A stretch of DNA of 64,000 nucleotides from Maridesulfovibrio sp. (GTDB lineage Bacteria; Desulfobacterota; Desulfovibrionia; Desulfovibrionales; Desulfovibrionaceae): positions 1,781,501-1,845,500 of the forward strand of contig NZ_OY763930.1 in NCBI RefSeq assembly GCF_963667685.1, written 5' to 3'. How positions within the stretch are numbered: the first letter of the stretch is position 1; every line of letters starts with the position of its first letter. Shown here piece by piece: positions 1 through 7,320 of this stretch. The translations under genes and the position numbers were made by a program. A model generated the notes under the pieces. It did no database searches. It worked only from the letters and a program-made list of their open reading frames with translations, and had not been told where the DNA came from.

Positions 1-1119
1 ACCTACGTCCGGCTCGATGGGCATATGCGGCTGGCGCTGTACATAGTAGGAACCTTCAAGAACAACGTCTGCTTTGTCGAAGATAGGTGCAGTTTCTTCA
101 CCTTTAACGATCTTCTGTTCAAAGTAAACGTTGGGGGTGCCGGGATGAATTTCTATAGCGTCTTCTGCCATGGCGGAAGGAGCATCCATGTATTCGGGCA
201 GCTGTTCCAGTTCAACTTTTACCTTTGCAGCAGCAGCCTTAGCGATTTTTTCTGAAGTTGCGCAGACAATGGCAATAGCGTCACCGTACTGGAAGATCTT
301 TTCATCCGCGAGGATGGGGCGGTCCCAGCCGTCACCTTTGTTAGTGGGGAAGGTAATCAGACCGGTGATGCGGTTTTTACCCTTGATGTCTTTGTAGGTA
401 ACAACTTTTTCAACGCCTTCCATTGCTTCTGCTTCAGAAGTATCGATGGAGATAACGTTTGCGTGGGAAACTTCAGCCTGTACCAGTGCGCATTTAAGGG
501 AACCTTCGGGCATTTTCAGGCCGAGGTCTGCACCGTATTCCAGAGTACCTGTAACTTTGGCAACTGCGGTGGGACGGGGGTATTTGGAACCCCAGATGCG
601 CTGGTCTTCGGGCATTTTGAACATAAGATCTTCTTCGCTCATGTCGCCGCGCATTACTGCTGCTGCATCTTGAACTGCATCAACCAGAGGTTTGTAGCCG
701 GTGCAACGACATGCGTTGCGGTGCTTCTGGAACCAATCGCGGATGTCTTCACGGGAAGGCTTGGGATTAGCGGTGAGCAGAGCATAGGTGGAAACGACGA
801 AACCGGGGGTGCAGAAACCGCACTGTGCGCCGCCGTGGGCAATCCATGCGAGCTGGATCGGGTGCAGACTGGTGGGAGTACCGATACCTTCTGTGGTGAG
901 GATTTCGGTGAAATCTTCAACGCGTTTCATCTTCATGTTACATGTACGTTTAAGCTTGCCGTCAATAATGACGGAGCAGCTACCGCACTGTCCGGTTCCG
1001 CAACCGATCTTTACGCTGAGCAGACCGAGTTTTTCACGAAGAACACTGGCGAGAGTATCATCATTATCGCAAATAATGAATTTCTCCACACCGTTAACTT
1101 TTAGAGTCCGTTTAAGCAT
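1..1119 (-). CDS. mop: aldehyde oxidoreductase, molybdenum hydroxylase family (partial, C-terminus off the window)
   Basis: Molybdopterin [2Fe-2S]x2 enzyme of the xanthine oxidase family that oxidises aldehydes to carboxylic acids. The visible 373 residues hold a plant-type ferredoxin domain (Cys40, 45, 48, 60), a second helical [2Fe-2S] domain (Cys100, 103, 137, 139), and from about residue 175 the start of the molybdopterin domain (GSKYPRPTAVAKVTGT, then GLITFPTNKGDGWDRPIL). These cysteine positions and the last residues (QPHMPIEPDVG) agree with the Desulfovibrio gigas Mop family as I know it. ATG at 1119 has a perfect AAGGAGG 9 bases upstream. The rest of the gene (a full protein is about 900 residues) lies left of base 1. 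It follows a molybdopterin-binding protein gene by 67 bases on the same strand, so the two are probably co-transcribed. No FAD domain is expected in this family. Confidence 0.95.
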   Translation of the reverse strand, partial: MLKRTLKVNGVEKFIICDNDDTLASVLREKLGLLSVKIGCGTGQCGSCSVIIDGKLKRTCNMKMKRVEDFTEILTTEGIGTPTSLHPIQLAWIAHGGAQCGFCTPGFVVSTYALLTANPKPSREDIRDWFQKHRNACRCTGYKPLVDAVQDAAAVMRGDMSEEDLMFKMPEDQRIWGSKYPRPTAVAKVTGTLEYGADLGLKMPEGSLKCALVQAEVSHANVISIDTSEAEAMEGVEKVVTYKDIKGKNRITGLITFPTNKGDGWDRPILADEKIFQYGDAIAIVCATSEKIAKAAAAKVKVELEQLPEYMDAPSAMAEDAIEIHPGTPNVYFEQKIVKGEETAPIFDKADVVLEGSYYVQRQPHMPIEPDVG

Positions 1120-1186
1120 TGGGGGAAACCTCCTTGAATTACTGCTGTTTATTAGCAGGCGCCCGAAAAAGGCGTCGAACTATCCT

Positions 1187-2206
1187 CTATTTACCGAAAG
1201 AACACAGCGGGTAGCGGCAAGTATCGCATCCGGCGCAGAATCCACCGTGGCCCAATTCGGCGATGTCTGCGCGTGTTGGGCGTTCACCTGCAACGATCCG
1301 CGGAACTATAAGGTCGAAAATACTGGCCCGGTAGTACATGACACAGCCGGGCAGACCTACGATGGGAACACCGTTAAGGTAGCCGAGCATAAACATTACT
1401 CCGGGGAAGGTCGGTGAGCCGTAGGTAACGATTTCGGCACCTGTAGCTCTAATGGAAGCGGGGGTCTGGTCATCAGGGTCGACGCTCATTCCACCGGTAA
1501 CCACCACCATCTGCGCTCCGTCATCAATAGCTTTCAGAATAGCGGTACTGGTCATATCGGGGTCATCACTGACAAAGGTCTGACCCATAACTTCCGAATT
1601 AAGCTGGGAAAATTTTTTGCGAATAACGGGACCGAATTTGTCCTTGATACGGCCGTGGTAAACCTCGCTTCCTGTGGTGATTAAACCGACCTTCAGGTTG
1701 CGGAAAGGTTTTACGCTGACAATCGGACCGCACTCACGACAGATTTCTTCAACCTGCTCGATCTTGTTCTCGTCAATGACGAGAGGAACAACGCGTGTTC
1801 CCGCTACTTCACGGGCTTCAGTGATCTGTATTCCGTTATGCAGCGTGGCCAGTACGACTTCATCAATAGAGTTGATGCGGTTCAGTGCTTCCACGTTGAT
1901 ACAGAGGAGACCGGGAGAGGCTATCATATTGATTCGCCCTTCACTGATGTCTGTGAGGGTGATTCCGGGGCCGGCGGCGGCCTTTGCTATTCTCCTTGCG
2001 GCATCGTTTTCATGTAACTGGCCTTCTTCAAGGGTCAGGATGTAAACATGCTCCTTGCCGATTTCTAAAAGCACCGGAATATCTTCCGGGGTGATGATAT
2101 GTCCCTTTTTAAAAGCAGGTCCCTTGTATTCACCTGGGACGATGCGGGTCATATCATGACAAAGAACATTGCCGATGGAGTCCTGAACAGGAACTGTTTT
2201 CATCAT
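1187..2206 (-). CDS. molybdopterin-binding domain protein (MoeA/MogA-like) upstream of mop
   Basis: A 339-residue cytoplasmic protein with a MoaB/MogA/MoeA-type molybdopterin-binding fold in its C-terminal half: TTGSEVYHGRIKDKFGPVI at about 178-195 and VVVTGGMSVDPDDQTP at about 234-249. The N-terminal half is unlike full MoeA domains I and II, so this is probably not the canonical MoeA. The tail holds a cysteine cluster (CAGCDTCRYPLC), typical of Desulfovibrio proteins of this type and perhaps metal binding. The open frame extends upstream to 2401, but the tandem ATG at 2206/2203 preceded by GGAGCC at 2215-2220 is the likely start. It sits 67 bases upstream of mop, suggesting a role in cofactor maturation or insertion for the aldehyde oxidoreductase; that role is inferred. 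Confidence 0.85.
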   Translation of the reverse strand: MMKTVPVQDSIGNVLCHDMTRIVPGEYKGPAFKKGHIITPEDIPVLLEIGKEHVYILTLEEGQLHENDAARRIAKAAAGPGITLTDISEGRINMIASPGLLCINVEALNRINSIDEVVLATLHNGIQITEAREVAGTRVVPLVIDENKIEQVEEICRECGPIVSVKPFRNLKVGLITTGSEVYHGRIKDKFGPVIRKKFSQLNSEVMGQTFVSDDPDMTSTAILKAIDDGAQMVVVTGGMSVDPDDQTPASIRATGAEIVTYGSPTFPGVMFMLGYLNGVPIVGLPGCVMYYRASIFDLIVPRIVAGERPTRADIAELGHGGFCAGCDTCRYPLCSFGK

Positions 2207-2574
2207 TGAGTTAAGGCTCCGGTTTGAAAATAATGTTGTTCGCAGGTCCGCAAAACAGGTTTGCGATATATCAAAATAGACATAATTTAAGATACTGAGA
2301 GACCATAAAGGCATATTCAGAGGCAACTCTATGATCATGGGTCTTATATGTCCAACAGGTAACAATAAGTCAAGGAACCGCGAAAAATTTGCAGCTTGCA
2401 TGTGTTACTTTTTGAACAAGCCAGACCAGCCCTTGGCTGGCAAGGAATACAGCACGCGCACCTTAATTGGCTTAAACTTACAGCAAAATTAGGTCCAAAA
2501 TAGTATAATGAATAAAAACAGTATGTTGGTGAGATTGCGATTTTAAAGACTGGATCAATTTTTTAAAAAATATT

Positions 2575-2603
2575 TTTACAGACTTTAATTTGCCTGTTAT
2601 AAT
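2575..2603 (+). promoter_or_regulatory. strong sigma-70-type promoter for a plus-strand transcript
   Basis: TTTACA at 2575-2580, a 17-base spacer and a perfect TATAAT at 2598-2603. It points away from the divergent molybdopterin gene and towards no obvious protein gene; the next signal downstream is the intrinsic terminator at 2775-2818. Confidence 0.6.
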
Positions 2604-2609
2604 TTAGAA

Positions 2610-2818
2610 TTTAATGTGTGAAAAGTCGCATAAAGAGAGCGTTGCGCTCGGATGTGTCATTTTGGGACAGTTTTCACATCAGGATGTGTCAGAAGCTGAC
2701 TGCGCAGCGTTGCCGGAGTAATTAGCCTGTCGACGGGGGGATGAATGCAGTTGCGGCATTGATTTGCAGAGCTAAAACCTGCCGGAAAGAGGAAAACCTT
2801 CCGGCAGGTTTTTATTTT
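2610..2818 (+). ncRNA. candidate small non-coding RNA, about 200 nt
   Basis: The interval lies between a consensus-like promoter (2575-2603) and an intrinsic terminator with a U-tract in the plus direction. It contains no ORF with codon character; a 69-codon frame from 2741 runs through the terminator and is not credible. Visible structure includes GAGCG-TTG-CGCTC at 2637-2649, TGTC/GACA at 2655-2669, TCAG-AAG-CTGA at 2689-2699, and a direct repeat GGATGTGTCA at 2650 and 2682. I do not recognise a known RNA family. The next gene on the other strand ends at 2822, so the terminator may be shared. Confidence 0.4.
2775..2818 (+). terminator. intrinsic terminator, probably bidirectional
   Basis: A 13-bp stem (arms 2775-2787 and 2799-2811, AAACCTGCCGGAA) with an 11-base loop is followed by TTTTTATTTT on the plus strand. 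On the minus strand the same stem is followed by TTTTAG, so it can also end the modABC-DUF364 transcript whose last stop codon is at 2822. Confidence 0.8.
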
Positions 2819-2821
2819 AAT

Positions 2822-3553
2822 TTAAGAGCTTTGGCAACAAAATCGCTGCCAGCCCATCATTTCTGCAGCAGCAGCAACAGTGGTTCCGAAGAAAATGGTC
2901 GGCTTGTCTTCACGCAGGAAGTTGCTCAGCGTGTCGTTAACTATGGTTGACCCGGTGACAACCAACAGGTTTACATCTTCAAGCACGTCAGCGGTTTGCG
3001 CCGGACCCTCTACGGTAATTCCGCATTTGACGCTACCAATGTTGTCTGGATCAAGGTCAACAATGCGCATCTCGAAGCGTCCGGAGAGTGCTTTGATCAT
3101 AGCCGGCTGAAAACCGATAAGTCCCAGCTTGGGATTGCCGTATTTGTTTTCTATGTAATCTCCAAGTTGCGGCGCACACAGGGCCGGGCCTTCGTCCTTG
3201 CAGTGAATGGTCCGCTCGGCCTGACCAAGACTGTTCTGAACAGCGTTTAGCGCTGAAACAAAGATGGCCCGCCGGAAGTTGTTGCTCAAATCCATTTCCG
3301 CAATTTCGCGTAAAGTATTGCTGAAATTTCCATAACGGTCAGTGAAAGCCTGTCCCTTTGAACCCCGGAACTGCGCTTCCATGAGTTTTTCCTTACCCCG
3401 CAACAATGGAAAGTCATCACCTTCAGGATTGCCGATAGCTTCTTCCGTGCTTAGGGTGCGGGCTTTTACTTCAATATTTTCATCAAGTATGCCTGCGGAT
3501 TTCCAGATATCATAAGCCCGTAATTGGACCTCTTTAAGAATTGATTTGCTCAT
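2822..3553 (-). CDS. DUF364 Rossmann-like protein (putative heavy-metal chelation domain)
   Basis: A 243-residue soluble protein of the DUF364 type: an N-terminal helical part (MSKSILKEVQLRAYDIWKSA), then a Rossmann-like C-terminal region with KLGLIGFQPAMIKAL, FEMRIVDLDPDNIG, LLVVTGSTIVNDTL and PTIFFGTTVAAAAEMMGW. Proteins of this family often neighbour metal or molybdate/tungstate transport and are proposed to handle metals; the chemistry is not established. It is the last gene of the mod cluster, 10 bases after modB2, and the sole gene between it and the terminator. A cysteine pair close to the C-terminus (RFCCQSS) could bind metal. Family call fairly sure, function open. Confidence 0.75.
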   Translation of the reverse strand: MSKSILKEVQLRAYDIWKSAGILDENIEVKARTLSTEEAIGNPEGDDFPLLRGKEKLMEAQFRGSKGQAFTDRYGNFSNTLREIAEMDLSNNFRRAIFVSALNAVQNSLGQAERTIHCKDEGPALCAPQLGDYIENKYGNPKLGLIGFQPAMIKALSGRFEMRIVDLDPDNIGSVKCGITVEGPAQTADVLEDVNLLVVTGSTIVNDTLSNFLREDKPTIFFGTTVAAAAEMMGWQRFCCQSS

Positions 3554-3563
3554 TACGTTCCTC

Positions 3564-4238
3564 TTATTCCGTGTCGGAAAATTTTTTTAGGGCAGTAAAC
3601 ATGGTTATAGACGCGATTCCGATGATAGATGACAGTACTGCCGCCCGCTCAAATTCACCATTAAAAACCGCATTATATATTTCAAGGGAAAGTGTATTAG
3701 TGCGTCCGATAACATTGCCGCCGAGCATTAAGCTCATACCCACTTCTCCAAGTGACCGTGCCATGGCCAACAGAATTCCGGCTGCAATTGAACGGCGTGC
3801 ACACGGCAGCATGACTTTTAAAAATATTGTGCTTTCAGACTTTCCCAGTACGGCGGCGACTTCGTGCAGTTTTGCAGCTTCGGCGGACTTAAGGGCCGCT
3901 TGTACCGGTTTGACCAGCAGCGGCAGTCCGGCAATAAAGGCTGCAATCACCAGTCCGTGAAAACTGAAAATAATGCTGTCTCCTAAAATTGAAGCGGCCG
4001 GTCCCCGTCGTCCAAGCATGAAGAGAAGGACAAAGCCTGTCGCGACCGGGGGGAAGACCAGTGGCAGGGTAACGGCACTGTCCACGAAACTATTCAGCAT
4101 CCCTTTGGAACGGGAGAGCCAGAAAGCCAGCGGTACCCCTATTGTCAGTTGCAACAATCCCGCCACACCCATAACCTTGGCTGAAAGAACCAACGGATTA
4201 AGGGTTGCGCTGTCGGAAAGAATTGCCGCGAAGTCCAT
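3564..4238 (-). CDS. second molybdate/tungstate-type ABC permease (ModB/TupB-like)
   Basis: A 224-residue inner-membrane permease with about five to six hydrophobic segments and the binding-protein-dependent transport signature around 125-150 (EVAAVLGKSESTIFLKVMLPCARRSIAAG), which contacts the ATPase. The motif SLGEVGMSLMLGGNVIGRT resembles ModB (SLGEFG). Its gene follows the second substrate-binding protein by 4 bases and precedes the DUF364 gene by 10, so the three form one translational block. No ATPase gene accompanies this pair; ModC at 5069-5788 is the nearest candidate partner. Whether the substrate is tungstate, molybdate or another oxyanion cannot be read from the sequence. Confidence 0.85.
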   Translation of the reverse strand: MDFAAILSDSATLNPLVLSAKVMGVAGLLQLTIGVPLAFWLSRSKGMLNSFVDSAVTLPLVFPPVATGFVLLFMLGRRGPAASILGDSIIFSFHGLVIAAFIAGLPLLVKPVQAALKSAEAAKLHEVAAVLGKSESTIFLKVMLPCARRSIAAGILLAMARSLGEVGMSLMLGGNVIGRTNTLSLEIYNAVFNGEFERAAVLSSIIGIASITMFTALKKFSDTE

Positions 4239-4242
4239 TCTA

Positions 4243-4962
4243 TTAATCCTGCATGCCGTGGGTCGTTACTATTTCACGTGCTTTGGGTGACTGGATAAAT
4301 TTCATGAATTTTTGGCATTCATCAGCGTGGTTGGAGCTGCTCATCTGCTCGATAATAATTGAGATGGGTGTATAGGCAGATTCATCAAGAATCGTAAAAC
4401 CACCGATGGACTTTTGGATTTTGCGGGCATGGGTCAGGTTTATGAATGCATAATCTGACTCCCCGGTAATCACGTAGGATGCTGATTGCGGAACAGTGGC
4501 AACCATAAGCAGCTTGGGCTCTACTGCAGAGAGTAACTTTTTGTTGTTCAGATACTGCATGGCTGCCTTTCCGTAAATTGCCCGCTTGGTATCAGGCAGG
4601 GAAATGCGGGAAATTTCAGGTGCTAGTAAGTCTTCAGGGCTGGTGAAGTTCTTGCCTTTTGCGAAGGCCAGCACCAGTCTTCCTCGGCCTACTTTTTGGG
4701 TTGCAGCGGTATCCAGTGCTGTTTTTTCCAGAAATGATTTGTCGCCAAGAACAAGGTCAACAGAACCGCTGTTTTTGGCAAGTGCGGTTACCCGTGCCAT
4801 ATTTCCGTATATTCGCTCCACCTTGTTTCCGGTGTCGGCAGTGTATGTCTCTATCAGTTGATCGACCAGGGACCGGTACCCGGCCCCGGAAGCAATAACG
4901 ATATCTGCATGGGATGCTACGGGGATGAAAAGCAGAGTGATAATAAGTAGTAGAATGCGCAT
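4243..4962 (-). CDS. second periplasmic oxyanion-binding protein (ModA/TupA-like)
   Basis: A 239-residue exported protein with a signal peptide (MRILLLIITLLFIPVASHA, cleavage about residue 19) and a mature part of the ModA type: DIVIASGAGYRSLVDQLIETYT, an N-terminal lobe with GNMARVTALAKNSGSVDLVLGD, and YAFINLTHARKI in the second lobe. It is divergent from the first modA in this cluster. It presumably delivers an oxyanion to the permease encoded 4 bases downstream. The ATG at 4962 starts directly at the signal peptide. The 106-base gap before it carries no clear terminator or TunR-like site, so it is probably read through from modC. Confidence 0.8.
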   Translation of the reverse strand: MRILLLIITLLFIPVASHADIVIASGAGYRSLVDQLIETYTADTGNKVERIYGNMARVTALAKNSGSVDLVLGDKSFLEKTALDTAATQKVGRGRLVLAFAKGKNFTSPEDLLAPEISRISLPDTKRAIYGKAAMQYLNNKKLLSAVEPKLLMVATVPQSASYVITGESDYAFINLTHARKIQKSIGGFTILDESAYTPISIIIEQMSSSNHADECQKFMKFIQSPKAREIVTTHGMQD

Positions 4963-5068
4963 GATGACCTACGTGTTAGAGGATTGAAGGGAACAAAGGG
5001 GTTTTCCTATTTGGACGCTTGGAACTGAAATATTGCAGGAACTCCAAATGTTACGGTTCAAACAGGGA

Positions 5069-5788
5069 TCAGGCTGCCGATGGCGAAATCAGATTATCGA
5101 GTTGCGCGAAGCGCGCCAGATTCTCATCTGGGCAGAATCTTCGACGTTGCCGTTCCAGCCACTCGGGAGATTCATGCCCGTTTTCAAGGACGAAAATAGA
5201 GTCAGCCAGATAGTAGGCTTCTTCGAGGTCGTGGGTTACGTGAATGATGGGGATATTCAATTCTTTCTTCAGGTCCCGGAGCTCCTTGCGCAGCCCTTCA
5301 CGGGTGGCAATATCCAGTGCTGAAAAAGGTTCATCCAGCAGAAGCAGGACTGGTTCCCGGGCCAGAGCCTGGCAGAAAGCTGCCCGCTGGCGTTCCCCGC
5401 CGGAAATGTTGACGGGTTTGCTCTCCGCAATATGGGAAATTCCGAATTTCTTGAGCAGCCCGTCTACGCACTTTTTATCCACAGCGGCAAAGGCCACGTT
5501 CTTGCGGACATTAAGGTGCGGAAAAAGGGTGTATTCCTGAAAAACAAGTCCCAACCCTCTTTTTTGCGGTGTGGCGAAAGTTTTGGACGCAGTGTCTACC
5601 CATACTTTCCCATTGAGTGATATTTCTCCCGAGTCCGGTCTTTCCAGCCCGGCAATGATGCGCACAAGTGTGCTTTTCCCCGCACCGGAAGGGCCGACTA
5701 CCGCGGTCAGTGTTCCCGGCCTACAGTTGAAGGCTACATCCAGTGCGAAGTTTGGCAACTGTTTACGTATATCAATTTTCAAAGTCAT
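5069..5788 (-). CDS. modC: molybdate ABC transporter ATP-binding protein
   Basis: A 239-residue ABC ATPase: Walker A GPSGAGKST at about 33-41, the signature ISGGERQRAAF at about 127-137, Walker B VLLLLDEPFSALD about ten residues later, and an H-loop HVTHD. It energises ModB. The protein is about 110 residues shorter than E. coli ModC because the C-terminal TOBE/Mop regulatory domain is missing; in this locus TOBE domains instead sit in TunR. The start overlaps the modB stop by 4 bases (ATGA), indicating translational coupling. It may also serve the second permease encoded downstream, since no other ATPase is present. Confidence 0.92.
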   Translation of the reverse strand: MTLKIDIRKQLPNFALDVAFNCRPGTLTAVVGPSGAGKSTLVRIIAGLERPDSGEISLNGKVWVDTASKTFATPQKRGLGLVFQEYTLFPHLNVRKNVAFAAVDKKCVDGLLKKFGISHIAESKPVNISGGERQRAAFCQALAREPVLLLLDEPFSALDIATREGLRKELRDLKKELNIPIIHVTHDLEEAYYLADSIFVLENGHESPEWLERQRRRFCPDENLARFAQLDNLISPSAA

Positions 5789-6450
5789 GATCTGCTCCGG
5801 CTGATTTTATTCAGGCGGTTGATTGCTAAAAGGGCCAGAAAGCTGACCGGGATTATTGCCAGCGACATGTACAGGGCGTCATTGTAGCGCATGGCTTCGA
5901 CTGCCTCGTAAATGGCGATGGAAGCGACTTTAGTCGAGCCGGGGATGGACCCGCCGACCATGAGAATGACCCCGAATTCTCCAAGGCTGTGTGCAAAAAC
6001 CAGCATGGCCGAAGCCGCGAGCCCCGGCAGACTGTTGGGCAGGACCACCCTGAAAAATGTTGCTGTTGGCGAAAGCCCCAGCACCGCCGCATTTTCCAGC
6101 AGCCGGAAGTCCAGTTTTTCAAAAGCCGCCCTCATGGGTTGTACTGCAAATGGCAGGTTGTATACCAGCGACGCCAGCAATATGCCGGAAAAGCTGAAAA
6201 CCATACGTTCTCCTGTCATGTCCCGCCATACCCCCCCCAGCGGTCCTTGCGGTCCCATGGCTATAAGCAGCCCGAAACCAAGAACCGTTGGAGGGAGCAC
6301 CATGGGGAGAGAAACCACCGCGTCAATCAGGCTTTTGCCTTTGAAATCAAGAAAGGCAAGAATATAGGCAATTGGTGCGGCTACAACCGGGATAAACAGG
6401 GTTGTAGCCACAGACAGTTTTGCCGATATATAAAGCGGGTAGAAATCCAT
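5785..6450 (-). CDS. modB: molybdate ABC transporter permease
   Basis: A 221-residue inner-membrane permease with five to six hydrophobic segments, the typical N-terminus MDFYPLYISAKLSVATTLF, the loop PLVLPPTVLGFGLL, and the ATPase-contact region NAAVLGLSPTATFFRVVLPNSLPGLAASAML. FAHSLGEFGVILMVGGSIPG is the classic ModB motif. The start codon overlaps the modA stop (TAATG), and the end overlaps modC by 4 bases, so modABC is one translationally coupled operon. It imports molybdate and, in sulfate reducers, tungstate. Confidence 0.94.
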   Translation of the reverse strand: MDFYPLYISAKLSVATTLFIPVVAAPIAYILAFLDFKGKSLIDAVVSLPMVLPPTVLGFGLLIAMGPQGPLGGVWRDMTGERMVFSFSGILLASLVYNLPFAVQPMRAAFEKLDFRLLENAAVLGLSPTATFFRVVLPNSLPGLAASAMLVFAHSLGEFGVILMVGGSIPGSTKVASIAIYEAVEAMRYNDALYMSLAIIPVSFLALLAINRLNKISRSRS

Positions 6451-7184
6451 TAGTCGTATCCATATTTTTTCTTGATGGATTTTACTTCAGGGCCGGACAG
6501 GAATTCTACGAATTTCATTGCTGCTTCCTTGTGTTCGGAGGACTTGAGGATGCAGGCAGCCTGAATTACCGGCGGAGCTTCATTGACAACAACAAAAGCG
6601 CCTTTTTTCCCAATGGGGGTAAACACGGATGAATAGGCGCAGAATCCGGCGTCAGCAGCGCCTGTGGATGCGAACTGAAAGGTCTGGGCAATGGACTGCG
6701 CATATACAAGATTCGGTTTTATAAAATCCCAGAGTTTGGCTTTCTGAAGTGCCAGCATAGCTGCTGTACCGTAAGGGGCGGTTTCTGTATTGGCAATGGC
6801 TACTTTTTTGAACTTGCCGTCCATAATTGTTTTTTGCCAGCTTTCTTCAATTTTGGTTTTGTCGATAGACCAGAGGACTACCTTGCCTTTGGCATAGACA
6901 AAGGGAGACTCGGCCAGTCCGTCTTTGAACAATATTTCCGGACGACGTTCATCTGCGGCCAGAAAAACATCAAAAGGCGCGCCGTTAACTATCTGGCCAT
7001 ACAATTTCCCGGTGGAAGTGTAGGTCGCCTGAACTTCAAGTCCGCTGGCTTTTTTAAAAGCCGGAATGATTTCTTTCATTGCGGGCATGAAGTTGGCTGC
7101 CTGAGCTACCATCAAGTCGGCAGCGTTGGCCGAAAGAGGCAGGGCCAGCAGCAGCATGAGGATGAGAGAGCTGATACGTTTCAT
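6450..7184 (-). CDS. modA: periplasmic molybdate/tungstate-binding protein
   Basis: A 244-residue exported binding protein with signal peptide MKRISSLILMLLLALPLSANA and a mature start ADLMVAQAANFMPAMKEIIPAF, typical of ModA. Family segments include ATYTSTGKLYGQIVNGAPFDVFLAADERRP and GTAAMLALQKAKLWD. It captures molybdate or tungstate for ModBC. First gene of the minus-strand transport operon, divergent from tunR; the 136 bases between them hold a 26-bp inverted repeat. In Desulfovibrio vulgaris modA and modBC are activated by TunR and the activation falls with tungstate, so similar control is expected here. Confidence 0.94.
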   Translation of the reverse strand: MKRISSLILMLLLALPLSANAADLMVAQAANFMPAMKEIIPAFKKASGLEVQATYTSTGKLYGQIVNGAPFDVFLAADERRPEILFKDGLAESPFVYAKGKVVLWSIDKTKIEESWQKTIMDGKFKKVAIANTETAPYGTAAMLALQKAKLWDFIKPNLVYAQSIAQTFQFASTGAADAGFCAYSSVFTPIGKKGAFVVVNEAPPVIQAACILKSSEHKEAAMKFVEFLSGPEVKSIKKKYGYD

Positions 7185-7275
7185 TTCTTATTCTCCATTT
7201 TCAGTTTGTAGTCTTCCTGATTTGGTTTTATCAGTGTCCTATGTTTATGCAGGTGAGGGCTAAATTTTCAAACCG

Positions 7276-7301
7276 GTCACGCGTTTAATTAAAAACGTGA
7301 C
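7276..7301. promoter_or_regulatory. predicted TunR operator between modA and tunR
   Basis: An imperfect 26-bp palindrome: GTCACG at 7276-7281 and CGTGAC at 7296-7301 flank CGTTTAATTAAAAA. Its size and dif-like layout (two half-sites around an AT-rich centre) fit a DNA-binding domain derived from XerC/XerD recombinases. It lies 92 bases upstream of modA and 20 bases before the preferred tunR start, so it could serve both activation of modABC and autoregulation. It was recognised by symmetry and position, not by matching a published matrix. Confidence 0.6.
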
Positions 7302-7320
7302 TGCTCGAAGGGTTATTGCT

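Noticed and set aside
463-1417. Long plus-strand ORFs opposite mop and the molybdopterin gene
   Set aside because: They are antisense shadows of genes with clear Fe-S and molybdopterin motifs on the minus strand.
2741-2950. 69-codon plus-strand ORF
   Set aside because: It reads straight through a strong intrinsic terminator into the antisense of the DUF364 gene.
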